Both the position numbers and the translations under genes were made by a program. A DNA stretch of 64,000 bases from an uncultured SAR86 cluster bacterium (GTDB lineage Bacteria > Pseudomonadota > Gammaproteobacteria > Magnimaribacterales > D2472), in NCBI GenBank assembly GCA_902583575.1, contig CACHWY010000002.1, positions 161,557-225,556 of the forward strand, given 5' to 3'. Below the pieces are notes generated by a model. That model worked only from the letters and a program-made list of their open reading frames with translations. It made no database searches and was not told the DNA's origin. This document shows, piece by piece, positions 26,893 to 35,878 of this stretch (position 1 is the stretch's first letter; every line of letters begins with the position of its first letter).

Positions 26893-29756
26893 ATATTTCT
26901 AATATTAAAGTTTAGATTTTTAATTTCTTCAATATAACTTTCACCAGCTATTAATGATCTTTTTGATTCATTGAATAAGTATTTTCTTGACACCTCAACA
27001 AGATCGTTAATAGAACAGTCTTTTATTTTAGATCTAAAGGCTAATCTTTTTTCTTTATCTTTGTTATCGAGGGTATTAATAAAATCATTCATTGCTTCAC
27101 CATAGGGTGATAATGGTTTATCGATACTAGATATTACTCCTAATATACCTTCATTTAACTGTTCTTCTGAAATATCCTTTAACGACCATCGTCTTGATTT
27201 TTCAAAGTCATCAAAAGTTTTAGCGCATCTAGGATCTCGATATGAAAAGAATTTAAAGATCTTATTATTTGAATCTTGCATTGCGCCAGCACCATATGCC
27301 CCACCTTTTTCTCTAATAGCTGAATGTAAATATCCATTTCTTAGGACTGCACCAAGAACAGTTAGGGCAGGAGCGTCATCATGAAATGAATCTACAGTTG
27401 GGAATGCTTCAGCACAATAACAGACTTGTGCACCAGTTATCCATCCTACTGGATTATTCTGAATATCAAGATAGTTTTGAATTTCTAGATTATTATCAGA
27501 ACTTTCAAATTTATAATTAATATTAGTTTTTTCTTGGTTAAGAGATGATGCTGTAAAGGTGTATATTGGCGATATCTTTATTTTATCTTTTATCGATGAC
27601 AATAAGTTTATATATTCTTCAAGATTATTATTTTGATCTATAGTTTTTGATAAGTTGCTTGTATTTGTAATAAAGTTCAAACCCGAAGTTATATCATTAG
27701 TTGCAGCTATATTATTTACTTGAGCTGCAGCATTACTCATAGCAAGTATATGACCATTTTGAATAATAGATTTTTCACTATCTGAAGCTACAAAATTTAG
27801 TAGGTCTTTTATTCGGTTTTCATCAGTAAAATCAGCATCTGATATAGTTTTAATTAATATATCTTGCATCTTATTCACATTCTTTTCCAAAGACTTTGAT
27901 GTAATTTTTAAAGCTAATTTATGTTCATTATTGTTACTACTTGGTAGCAATATAAAATTTGATGATATACCTCCAGTTATAGCTGCTTGTATTTTTTGTA
28001 CTTCCTCATAACTCATATTATTGAGTCCTATATTCGTAAGCGAATTTGCAAATAAAGAAGCAATTTTTAACTCTTCAGTTGAAAGAGTGGAGCATGGATA
28101 GATCGCTGAGTGATATGTAATCCCATTTGTTCCAGTTTTGTAAAAGTAATTATTTGTATTTCCAATGCTGGTAATAGTTGATTCTGCATAATTTCTTGTA
28201 TTTGGAATATCTTCTTTTGTTACCTTTGGAAGCACTTCAGGGTCGTCAATTGATTCTTGCCTTTTTTTTAGTTTTGATGCGAGATCAATGATTTGCTGTT
28301 TATCATTGTCTGATAAATCTTTTGATTTTTTAGCAATTTTATTTTTAATCTTCTTTTCATTTTTATTGTTAAATTCTGGATCAGGAATTAAAGCGTAATT
28401 CACTCTATGATTATTTTTAACAATTTTTTCATTAATTATTTTTTCAATATAACCATCTTCTTTTAAATTATTTTTGATAATTGAAAATGATGAATCTAGA
28501 TCTAAAACTTTTAAAGGATCATCATTATGAATACATGCTGGCAGACAGCTCAACATAATTTGAAGGCCATAAGGCATACCAGATCCAGTAATTTCTCTTT
28601 GTCTTATTTCTAATTGATGCAGAGACGACTCAATAAGGTCTTTATCAACACCTTTTTTTACAACATCTTCCAAACAATTTATTATCAAATCTTGAACCTC
28701 TTTTTGCTTATTAGATTGAACCCCCTCTAAGCCTGCGGCAAAAACTAGTTCCTTGTGATCGGTTTCAAGCCCAGTTAATGGCGATAGTGATTTTCCTAAA
28801 TCAGTTTTCTCAAGAACTTTTCTAAGTGGCGATGCAGAATTATCTAACAAAATATTAGACATTAAAAATGATTCTAATAATTCAACTGGGTTATGACTTT
28901 CACCTAAGAGCCAGCTTAATACGACATGATGATTATTTTCATCATTTGGCATTGGGTTGTAAAACTCTGCAACAGTTTTTGGTGAGCTTATTCTATTTTC
29001 ATTTTTAACACTAATTAATTGATCGGACGGCTTAAAATTAGTTAGTACATTTTTATTTATATAGTTTTGCACTTCATCAACATCAATATTTCCATATGTA
29101 AAGAAGGTAGCATTTGACGGATGGTAATGTTTTTTATGAAAGTTAACTAGATATTCATGAGTAAGGTCAATGATATTTTCTGGATCTCCACCGCTATTAT
29201 GTTTATATGTAGACGATGAATATAAATGTTTTGATAATCCATGCCACAATTGACTAGTTACAGCGCTCATAGCGCCTTTCATCTCATTAAATACAACTCC
29301 TTTTACCTCTAATTCGCTATCTATGTTTTTTTGATCACTAAATTCAAGTCTATGACCCTCTTGATAGAAATCTAATATATCCAGATTTGGAAAAAAGGAT
29401 GAATCAAGATATACACTTAGAAGGTTTTTAAAATCTTTATCATTAAGTGTAGCAAATGGATATGCGGTCCAATCGCTAGATGTAAATGCATTCATAAAAG
29501 TATTAAGGGATCTTCGTATCATCATGAAAAAAGGGTCCCTAACAGGATATTTTTTAGATCCACACAGCGCGGTATGTTCTAATATGTGGGCAACACCGGT
29601 AGAATCTTCAGGTATCGTCCTAAAAGCAACCATAAATACTTTTTCATCGCTATTAGAATCTAAATGAATATGCTTGCAATTAAATTCAGATTCAGTATAT
29701 ATTTGTGCATTGAGGTCTAATAATTTTATATATTTTTGGTCTTCTAAATTAAACAT
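26889..29756 (-). CDS. M16C-family zinc peptidase (presequence-protease-like)
   Basis: The 955-residue protein has the inverted zinc motif HILEH (H57, E60, H61) and the following TALCGSKKYPVRDPFFMM that marks the M16C group (PreP/Cym1/falcilysin). A downstream Glu in VVFNEMKGAMS supplies the third ligand. The second, inactive half follows, with GAYGAGAMQD near the C-terminus. The group degrades peptides inside a closed chamber. No signal peptide is visible, so it is probably cytoplasmic. Its start codon is only nine bases from the divergent next gene. Confidence 0.93.
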   Translation of the reverse strand: MFNLEDQKYIKLLDLNAQIYTESEFNCKHIHLDSNSDEKVFMVAFRTIPEDSTGVAHILEHTALCGSKKYPVRDPFFMMIRRSLNTFMNAFTSSDWTAYPFATLNDKDFKNLLSVYLDSSFFPNLDILDFYQEGHRLEFSDQKNIDSELEVKGVVFNEMKGAMSAVTSQLWHGLSKHLYSSSTYKHNSGGDPENIIDLTHEYLVNFHKKHYHPSNATFFTYGNIDVDEVQNYINKNVLTNFKPSDQLISVKNENRISSPKTVAEFYNPMPNDENNHHVVLSWLLGESHNPVELLESFLMSNILLDNSASPLRKVLEKTDLGKSLSPLTGLETDHKELVFAAGLEGVQSNKQKEVQDLIINCLEDVVKKGVDKDLIESSLHQLEIRQREITGSGMPYGLQIMLSCLPACIHNDDPLKVLDLDSSFSIIKNNLKEDGYIEKIINEKIVKNNHRVNYALIPDPEFNNKNEKKIKNKIAKKSKDLSDNDKQQIIDLASKLKKRQESIDDPEVLPKVTKEDIPNTRNYAESTITSIGNTNNYFYKTGTNGITYHSAIYPCSTLSTEELKIASLFANSLTNIGLNNMSYEEVQKIQAAITGGISSNFILLPSSNNNEHKLALKITSKSLEKNVNKMQDILIKTISDADFTDENRIKDLLNFVASDSEKSIIQNGHILAMSNAAAQVNNIAATNDITSGLNFITNTSNLSKTIDQNNNLEEYINLLSSIKDKIKISPIYTFTASSLNQEKTNINYKFESSDNNLEIQNYLDIQNNPVGWITGAQVCYCAEAFPTVDSFHDDAPALTVLGAVLRNGYLHSAIREKGGAYGAGAMQDSNNKIFKFFSYRDPRCAKTFDDFEKSRRWSLKDISEEQLNEGILGVISSIDKPLSPYGEAMNDFINTLDNKDKEKRLAFRSKIKDCSINDLVEVSRKYLFNESKRSLIAGESYIEEIKNLNFNIRNI

Positions 29757-29765
29757 ATAATACCT

Positions 29766-30299
29766 ATGAAAAATACAACAATTCTAATAAGCTTAATACT
29801 TCTAATTGGATGCTCAACCACTTATTCTAATCTTAAGATTGATTCAATTGAGACTTTCAATCTAGATAATTATAACGATTTTAATATAAAGATAAATGAT
29901 TCAAGCATTAGCGCAGATGTAAACCCTATTATTCTTGAAAAATTTAGACAAAATTTAAAAAACGCAATTGAAGAGAAAGGATTGCAATATAAAAAAGATT
30001 CAAATTTGGTATTTGATATTAACTTCACAACAAAAGATGTAGTAGAGTCTGACAGGTTGGGCTATTATCCTCCAAATGCTACTTTTATTCATTCAAATTA
30101 CTATAGGTATAACTATGCTTTAAGAGACCATGTTTATACCTTTACTAATAACATTTTAAGAGTAAATTTAAAAGATATTGAACAGGATAAGACTGTTTGG
30201 ACTGTTGTTACTGTATGGAGGGATGGCTCAAGCAGATCAATTTCATCAGAAGATGCTTCAAATGTTCTTGTTGATGAAATAATGATAAGTTTTTTATAA
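29766..30299 (+). CDS. DUF4136 lipoprotein
   Basis: A lipoprotein signal ends in LLIGC (C16). The mature protein has the DUF4136 pattern: NPIILEKFRQNLKNAIEEKGLQYKKDSNLVFDINF and a terminal KTVWTVVTVWRDGS strand. The family is periplasmic, of unknown role, and common in Gammaproteobacteria. The 177-residue length is usual. It may form an operon with the MBL lipoprotein eight bases downstream. Confidence 0.85.
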   Translation: MKNTTILISLILLIGCSTTYSNLKIDSIETFNLDNYNDFNIKINDSSISADVNPIILEKFRQNLKNAIEEKGLQYKKDSNLVFDINFTTKDVVESDRLGYYPPNATFIHSNYYRYNYALRDHVYTFTNNILRVNLKDIEQDKTVWTVVTVWRDGSSRSISSEDASNVLVDEIMISFL

Positions 30300-30307
30300 A
30301 TTAAGTT

Positions 30308-32023
30308 GTGTTTAAAAAATTTGCAGCATTTTCCATAATATTTTTTTTATTATCATGCTCTGACAATCAAGCGCTAGATATTGATGTGCCTACAACCTCT
30401 AAAGTTGAAAAATTAATAGAACATTCCAAAGAATTTGAACGACAGGTTATCTCATTTAATACAGCAGGAGGAAAGATTCATTTTGCAATTGGGTTCGGTA
30501 TTGCAAACTCAATAATGGTGGAAGGGGATGGAGGAAATATTATTATTGATGCCTCAGATAGTGTTTTTGAAGCTGAAAAAATTTATTCCTTATTTGCTGA
30601 ACAAAATTCCAATCCTATAAAGGCAATTATATATACCCATAATCATGGTGATCATACCTTTGGGACTGCATTTTATTTAAAGAATCAAGAAGAAAAACCA
30701 CAAATAATAGCCCATGAAGATACAGATTATTATGTTCAAAGGATAATGGGTATATTGAACCCAATTATTACTCAAAGAAGTACAAGAATGTTTGGAACGC
30801 TTCTTCCCAAAGAAGACTTTATTAATGTTGGTATTGGGGCTAGTTTGAATGTATCGAAATCCCCAACCGGATATATAAAACCTGATATTACCTTTCGAGA
30901 CACTTTAAAGACAAATATTGCAGGAATAGACATTGAACTCTACCATGCCCCAGGAGAAACAGACGATCAGCTATTTGTTTGGCTACCAAATCATAAGTCT
31001 TTGATGCCAGGAGATAATATTTATAAAACATTTCCAAATTTATATACTATAAGAGGAACCACGCATAGAGATGTAATAGGCTGGATCAATAGCATCGATC
31101 ATATGCAATCATTTGAGCCAGAGTTCCTTTTTCCAAGTCATACTAAGCCACTAGTTGGAAAAAATAAAATCAAGGAAGTGCTTATAGTTTATAGAGATGC
31201 TATTCAGCATATTCATGACCAAACAATTAGACTAATGAATCAAGGATACTATCCAGATCAAATTGTCGAGATGGTTGAGTTGCCTGAAGATATTTCAAAT
31301 TCACCTTATTTATATGAGTTTTATGGAACAGTAAGATGGTCTGTTAAAAGTATATTTAATGGATACCTTGGATGGTTCAATGGAAATCCTTCAGAATTAG
31401 ATCCATTATCTCGAGAGGAAAAAGCCAAAAGAATTTCTAAATTAGCTGGCGGTAATGATAATTTGCTAAGCCAATTAAAAGTAGCTGTTCAAAATGAAGA
31501 TATGCAATGGGCACTCGAACTAAGTGACTATTTAATCGCTTTAGATTTTTTTAATGATGAAGTTAAAAATTTAAGACGACAAGCATTAATATATGAAGGT
31601 TCAAGATCATCTAATCCCAATAAAAGAAATTATTTTTTGACATCAGCATTGGAACTCCAAAAGGGATTTAATGGTTTTCCTATTTCAGTAACTAATGAAG
31701 AGCTCTTGGACGAAATTTCAATAGATACATTTTTCGATGTCCTTTCTGTTAGATTTAATCCCAAGAAGCATAATGATGATATCTTTAAGGTATGTTTTAA
31801 TTTTCCATCTGGAGAAATAAAAAATATTACTTTAAGAAATAGCGTTGCAGTTATATCAAATTCTCGAGAAAAAGAATGCAATATAATTGTTCAGACCAAA
31901 GAGGAAGAGCTTAAAAAAATATTAATGGGAATTAGCAACCCAGTTGCTTCTATAGCTTCAGGCAATATTGTAGTAGAGGGTGGCAATACTGTTTTTTTAG
32001 AATTTTTAACTAAGTTTCAATAA
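30308..32023 (+). CDS. Alkyl-sulfatase-like MBL-fold lipoprotein
   Basis: The start is GTG at 30308, giving a lipoprotein signal peptide MFKKFAAFSIIFFLLSC (C17). The metal site HNHGDHT (H111, H113, D115, H116) and a later AHEDTDYY and HAPGETDDQ match the SdsA1/alkyl sulfatase group, including the helical dimerisation part and a C-terminal SCP2-like domain (about 450-571). The 571 residues are shorter than typical SdsA1 (about 650). Alkyl sulfates would be cleaved to alcohols, which then feed oxidation. Substrate identity is inferred from family only. Confidence 0.88.
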   Translation: MFKKFAAFSIIFFLLSCSDNQALDIDVPTTSKVEKLIEHSKEFERQVISFNTAGGKIHFAIGFGIANSIMVEGDGGNIIIDASDSVFEAEKIYSLFAEQNSNPIKAIIYTHNHGDHTFGTAFYLKNQEEKPQIIAHEDTDYYVQRIMGILNPIITQRSTRMFGTLLPKEDFINVGIGASLNVSKSPTGYIKPDITFRDTLKTNIAGIDIELYHAPGETDDQLFVWLPNHKSLMPGDNIYKTFPNLYTIRGTTHRDVIGWINSIDHMQSFEPEFLFPSHTKPLVGKNKIKEVLIVYRDAIQHIHDQTIRLMNQGYYPDQIVEMVELPEDISNSPYLYEFYGTVRWSVKSIFNGYLGWFNGNPSELDPLSREEKAKRISKLAGGNDNLLSQLKVAVQNEDMQWALELSDYLIALDFFNDEVKNLRRQALIYEGSRSSNPNKRNYFLTSALELQKGFNGFPISVTNEELLDEISIDTFFDVLSVRFNPKKHNDDIFKVCFNFPSGEIKNITLRNSVAVISNSREKECNIIVQTKEEELKKILMGISNPVASIASGNIVVEGGNTVFLEFLTKFQ

Positions 32024-32024
32024 A

Positions 32025-33245
32025 TTAAGAATTGCCTGAAGGAATATCTTTATATGCCAATCCTTTATCAGCCCGAGGTTCTTGAGGAAGACCTAATACT
32101 CTTTCAGCAATAATATTTCTAAGAATTTCATCAGTACCACCTGCTATTCTCATACCAGGGGCTCCTAGCCAAGCCATTTGAAATTTTTTAATATCTGGAT
32201 CGTCAGTTTTAAGCATTCCTGCCATATCCAATGAATCAATTCCAAAATTACCAATATCTTGAAGTTTGCCAGCACTTACAATCTTTGTGATAGATGCCTC
32301 TGGTCCAGGTGTGTCTCCTTTTGAAAGGGCAGACATAGTTCTTAGTTTAGTATTTTTTAAACCACTTTTTTCACAGTACCAATCAGCAATAGATGATCTA
32401 GCAGCTTTGTTATTTAATAAAGGTTCTCCTAGACTATCTTGAGTCTTAGCCCATCTAAAAGCGTCTTCTACATCCACACCATCAGCATCTCCCACTGCTA
32501 GTCTTTCATTCATTAGGGTAGTAATTGCGACTTTCCAACCATCACCAATTTCTCCAAGTCGTTGCGAATCTGGTATTTCAACGTCAGTAAAGTAAACTTC
32601 ATTAAAACTTGAACCACCCGTTATTTGTTTTATAGGCTTTACTTCAATACCAGGTGATTTCATATCAACAAAAAAGAAAGTAAGGCCTTTATGTTTTTCA
32701 AGATCTGGATCATGCCTAACTACTAAAATTCCATAATCTGAAAAGTGTGCACCAGATGTCCATACTTTTTGACCATTAATAATCCATTTATCACCATCTT
32801 GGACTGCTTTACTTCTTAATCCAGCAACATCAGATCCAGCAGATGGCTCAGAGAACAATTGACACCATATTTCTTTACCTTCTGCCATAGGAGGTAAATA
32901 TCTTTCTTTCTGTTCTTCAGAGGCATATTGCATCATAACGGGCCCACACATTCCTAATCCTATCTCAAAGATACCTTTTGGAACGTCAAATTTAGATTCT
33001 TCATTTGCCCAAATGATTCTTTCTATCGGTGAGGCACCTATACCCCCATACTCTTTTGGCCAATGCAGCATTGCCCAACCAGCATCATATTTTTTCTTTT
33101 GCCACAACTTTGCTTCTTCAAGAATATCTTTATTTGCAAAAGATGGTTCTTTTGACGCATTGTCTTTATGTTTAGCATTTTTTTCTAACCATTCTTTACA
33201 AGTTTTTCTAAATTTAGCTTGTTCTGGTGTATCGTTAAAATCCAT
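32025..33245 (-). CDS. Acyl-CoA dehydrogenase (second of a pair)
   Basis: The 406-residue FAD enzyme has the family core: WCQLFSEPSAGSDVAGLRSKA near 130-150, GDKWIINGQKVWTSGAH, and a C-terminal GGTDEILRNIIAERVLGLP. It would oxidise an acyl-CoA to the enoyl-CoA. It is transcribed after the 370-residue paralogue, with ten bases between them. Such large/small pairs often act as heterotetramers on ring or side-chain substrates such as steroids, as in actinobacterial FadE pairs; that role is inference here. It converges with the alkyl-sulfatase-like gene with one base between stop codons. Confidence 0.93.
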   Translation of the reverse strand: MDFNDTPEQAKFRKTCKEWLEKNAKHKDNASKEPSFANKDILEEAKLWQKKKYDAGWAMLHWPKEYGGIGASPIERIIWANEESKFDVPKGIFEIGLGMCGPVMMQYASEEQKERYLPPMAEGKEIWCQLFSEPSAGSDVAGLRSKAVQDGDKWIINGQKVWTSGAHFSDYGILVVRHDPDLEKHKGLTFFFVDMKSPGIEVKPIKQITGGSSFNEVYFTDVEIPDSQRLGEIGDGWKVAITTLMNERLAVGDADGVDVEDAFRWAKTQDSLGEPLLNNKAARSSIADWYCEKSGLKNTKLRTMSALSKGDTPGPEASITKIVSAGKLQDIGNFGIDSLDMAGMLKTDDPDIKKFQMAWLGAPGMRIAGGTDEILRNIIAERVLGLPQEPRADKGLAYKDIPSGNS

Positions 33246-33255
33246 ATTTATATTC

Positions 33256-34368
33256 CTAATTAATATTTGATTGTTCTAAACTAGTCACTAATTTCTCTCT
33301 CCAATTGCTTAATGAGCCTATATTCAAAGATAAAAGTTTTGATCTTCTATAAAACATATGACAATCATATTCCCAAGTAAAACCATTGCCCCCATGTGTT
33401 TGAATATTTTCTTTTGAGCATAATTGAAAAGCTTTTGTAGCACTAACTCTTGCTGTGGCAGATGCTGAGGGTAAATCAGAAGCATTAGTTGATAAAGCCC
33501 ATGCTGCGTAATAACAGTTAGATTTTGCTAATGTTAAAGCTACATACATATCCGCAAGCTTATGCTTTATAGCTTGAAAAGATCCAATTGGTCTGCCAAA
33601 AGCATACCTTTCTTTTGCATAGTTAATTGCCATATCTAATGATGCTTGCGAACCACCAATTTGCTCATATGCAAATAAAACAGCCGCTTGGTTAATTAAT
33701 GATTCATAAAGATACCAACCACTTCCATCATCTCCAATAAGTTCACATTCAACATTTTCAAAAGCGATTGAAAAATGGCCTCTACTTTCATCTATATTCT
33801 CTTGGTGTTGAACAGTTACCCCAGACGAAGATAAATCAACTAGTTGAAGAGAAATACCATTATTTGTTTTACATACTACTATTGTATGTGTTGCTATTTC
33901 GGCATCTGGGACTCCAATTTTTTTGCCATTTAGAGTTCCATTTTCAGTTAAAGTTTCAATATTTTCAGATGTAGGAGCTTGAAATGATTCAGTTATAGCT
34001 AGCGTACCAACCACTTCACCACTAACAAGTTTAGGGAGAAGGTCTTTTTTAATTTCATCACTTGCATAATTTATAATTGCTTCAGTGAATAAATATACAG
34101 AAGAAGAGAATGGAACAGGAGCAAGAAATCTGCCTAGTTCTTCTGCAATCACACATAATTCAAGATGACCTAAACCTAGCCCGCCATAATCCTCTGGCAC
34201 TCTTATGCCTGTCCAGCCCAAATCTACAATCTTTTTCCAAAGCTCTTTGTCGACTTTATTACTGTTTTCAAGAACAGATCTATTTCTAGAAAGTGTTTGT
34301 TCTTTATCGAGAAACTTTCTTGCTTCTTCCTGAAGAAACTTTTGATCATCTGAAAAGTCTAAATTCAT
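33256..34368 (-). CDS. Acyl-CoA dehydrogenase (first of a pair)
   Basis: The 370-residue paralogue opens the two-gene run. Its N-terminus (DFSDDQKFLQEEARKFLDKEQ) and C-terminus (QTHGGNGFTWEYDCHMFYRRSKLL) are typical, but the FAD/substrate middle reads LAITESFQAPTSENIETL, so the usual TEP-SGSD motif is changed. One subunit of a heteromeric dehydrogenase commonly has such degenerate motifs. The gene is divergent from the coiled-coil protein at 34439. Confidence 0.9.
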   Translation of the reverse strand: MNLDFSDDQKFLQEEARKFLDKEQTLSRNRSVLENSNKVDKELWKKIVDLGWTGIRVPEDYGGLGLGHLELCVIAEELGRFLAPVPFSSSVYLFTEAIINYASDEIKKDLLPKLVSGEVVGTLAITESFQAPTSENIETLTENGTLNGKKIGVPDAEIATHTIVVCKTNNGISLQLVDLSSSGVTVQHQENIDESRGHFSIAFENVECELIGDDGSGWYLYESLINQAAVLFAYEQIGGSQASLDMAINYAKERYAFGRPIGSFQAIKHKLADMYVALTLAKSNCYYAAWALSTNASDLPSASATARVSATKAFQLCSKENIQTHGGNGFTWEYDCHMFYRRSKLLSLNIGSLSNWREKLVTSLEQSNIN

Positions 34369-34438
34369 TAATACACTACTAAGTTAAGGTAAAATAGATA
34401 ATTATTATATGCTAAAAAAAGTTTATTTTTAATTAGAT

Positions 34439-35080
34439 ATGGATAGAGATATAAAAGTTAATAAAAAACTACCCTCATATCTTGAGAGAGCGGGGAGTGG
34501 CGGGCTGCTTGTGGGCTTTATATATGTGGTTGCTTTTATGAGTATATTGTTATTAGGTATTTGGCAGACCTTTGAATCAGAGAATAATAAATCTACTTTA
34601 ACAAGCATTGATGAAAGAATTTCATTAATCGAAGAGCAAATTAATATAGTTGATGAGACTAACAATGACTCTATGACTGATATAACATCTTCAATTCAGT
34701 TTCTTGATAAAGAAATTAGAAAATTATGGGATTTAAGTAATAAAAGAAATAAAGTAGATATTAAAAAATTGACTGAACAGCTTACCAATCTCGATAGATT
34801 ATTTTCTAAACTACAAAAAGATGTTGAAGCAAATCAATTAAATCTAAACTCTATGAAAAAAAATATTGATTTAAATTTATCTAAAATTGATGAGTTGGGG
34901 CTCTCTGCAGAAGATTTACAGTCATTAAGACTTAGTCTCAGCAACATCAATACCCAATTAATGCTTCTAGACGATTCTGTGCAAGCATTAAATAATTATA
35001 AGAACCAACTTAATCAAGTAATTTTAGAAATTCAAACTCAGGTATCCAGCATCCAAAATCAATCTATCGGTAATAATTAA
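34439..35080 (+). CDS. Membrane-anchored coiled-coil protein, unknown
   Basis: One transmembrane helix lies at about 22-42 (GGLLVGFIYVVAFMSILLLGIW); the rest (about 50-210) is a long heptad-rich coiled coil with repeated Leu/Ile/Asn at a/d positions (ISLIEEQINIV, LDKEIRKLW, LDRLFSKLQKD). The short basic N-terminus is cytoplasmic by the positive-inside rule, so the coil would extend into the periplasm. I recognise no family. A structural or cell-envelope role is possible but not shown. Confidence 0.7.
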   Translation: MDRDIKVNKKLPSYLERAGSGGLLVGFIYVVAFMSILLLGIWQTFESENNKSTLTSIDERISLIEEQINIVDETNNDSMTDITSSIQFLDKEIRKLWDLSNKRNKVDIKKLTEQLTNLDRLFSKLQKDVEANQLNLNSMKKNIDLNLSKIDELGLSAEDLQSLRLSLSNINTQLMLLDDSVQALNNYKNQLNQVILEIQTQVSSIQNQSIGNN

Positions 35081-35123
35081 CCATAAAATTGACAATCATA
35101 TTAAATAATAGTTTTATAGGGTA

Positions 35124-35336
35124 ATGAATAAATTTGTTTTACAAGTTTTCTTATTTCTAGCTTTTATACCGCTTGCTATTTTAATAGGATATGGCGTTCT
35201 GGTAATAGCGCCAATTTTTTGTTGTTTTCTTGCAATTAATTCATATAAGTTTAACAATTATAGGGAAATGTATATTTGGATGGGCTTTGGAATCTTATCC
35301 TTTTTACTTGCTTTATATATGTTGGGGGTCTTATGA
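35124..35336 (+). CDS. Small two-helix membrane protein, unknown
   Basis: The 70-residue protein has two hydrophobic helices (about 5-35 and 48-68) joined by a polar loop (NSYKFNNYREMY). A GGG-TA stretch precedes the ATG. It overlaps the following DUF4345 gene through a shared ATGA, which supports its being translated. No family is recognised. Confidence 0.6.
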   Translation: MNKFVLQVFLFLAFIPLAILIGYGVLVIAPIFCCFLAINSYKFNNYREMYIWMGFGILSFLLALYMLGVL

Positions 35337-35731
35337 GATCATTAATTGCAAGAGCAATACTTGTCATATTAGGCGGCACTATGGTTGTTATGGCACTAAT
35401 CACAATTTTTTCTCCTGAAGTTGGTAATAAATTCTTGCCACCAGTTGAGTTAGGTAATGCTGCTTTATCTACAATGATTAGAACTTATGCAGGATTTTGG
35501 TTGGGTTGCGGCTATCTTACAGTTAGATTTGTATATTCATCTTCTAAAGTCCAAATAGGAAGTGTTTTGTTATATATATTTGGTTGCATGATTATAGGTA
35601 GATTAGCAAGCATATTCTATGATGGATACAATACCCATTCATTAATAAGCTTAGGTTTAGGAATTCTATTATTCTTATCACTTTATACAGTTCATCAATT
35701 AAGAAAAAATCAACTAGATTACAATCTTTAA
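35333..35731 (+). CDS. DUF4345-like membrane protein
   Basis: The ATG at 35333 overlaps the preceding stop (ATGA). The 132 residues hold four helices with TYAGFWLGCGYL and IIGRLASIFYDG, the features of the DUF4345 family of small inner-membrane proteins of unknown role. A longer reading from 35276 would lie inside the upstream gene and is less likely. A similar, not identical, protein is encoded at 42842. Confidence 0.7.
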   Translation: MRSLIARAILVILGGTMVVMALITIFSPEVGNKFLPPVELGNAALSTMIRTYAGFWLGCGYLTVRFVYSSSKVQIGSVLLYIFGCMIIGRLASIFYDGYNTHSLISLGLGILLFLSLYTVHQLRKNQLDYNL

Positions 35732-35744
35732 AACAAAAAATATT

Positions 35745-35774
35745 TTTCACTAAAAGAATATAACTATATATAAT
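35745..35774 (+). promoter_or_regulatory. Candidate promoter of tRNA-Leu
   Basis: A perfect -10 TATAAT lies at 35769-35774 and a weak -35 TTTCAC at 35745-35750 (18-base spacing). Transcription would start near 35781, about four bases before the tRNA. The -35 is poor, so only the -10 is firm. Confidence 0.45.
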
Positions 35775-35784
35775 GCATAGGCCT

Positions 35785-35869
35785 GGGGATGTGGTGGAAC
35801 TGGTAGACACGCTTGGCTTAGAACCAAGTGCCGCAAGGCGTGGGGGTTCGACTCCCTCCATCCCTACCA
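35785..35869 (+). tRNA. tRNA-Leu (anticodon TAG)
   Basis: A class II tRNA with acceptor arms GGGGATG/CATCCCT, D arm GTG...CAC, anticodon stem CTTGG/CCAAG with loop CTTAGAA (anticodon TAG at 35819-35821), a long variable arm (TGCCGCAAGGCG), T arm with GGTTCGACTC, then A and CCA encoded at 35867-35869. It reads CTA/CTN leucine codons. Confidence 0.96.
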
Positions 35870-35878
35870 AATATTATT

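Noticed and set aside
35828..35878. Longer N-terminus for the propeller-like protein starting inside tRNA-Leu
   Set aside because: The bases code for the tRNA variable and T arms; the ATG at 35879 or 35885 is the realistic start.
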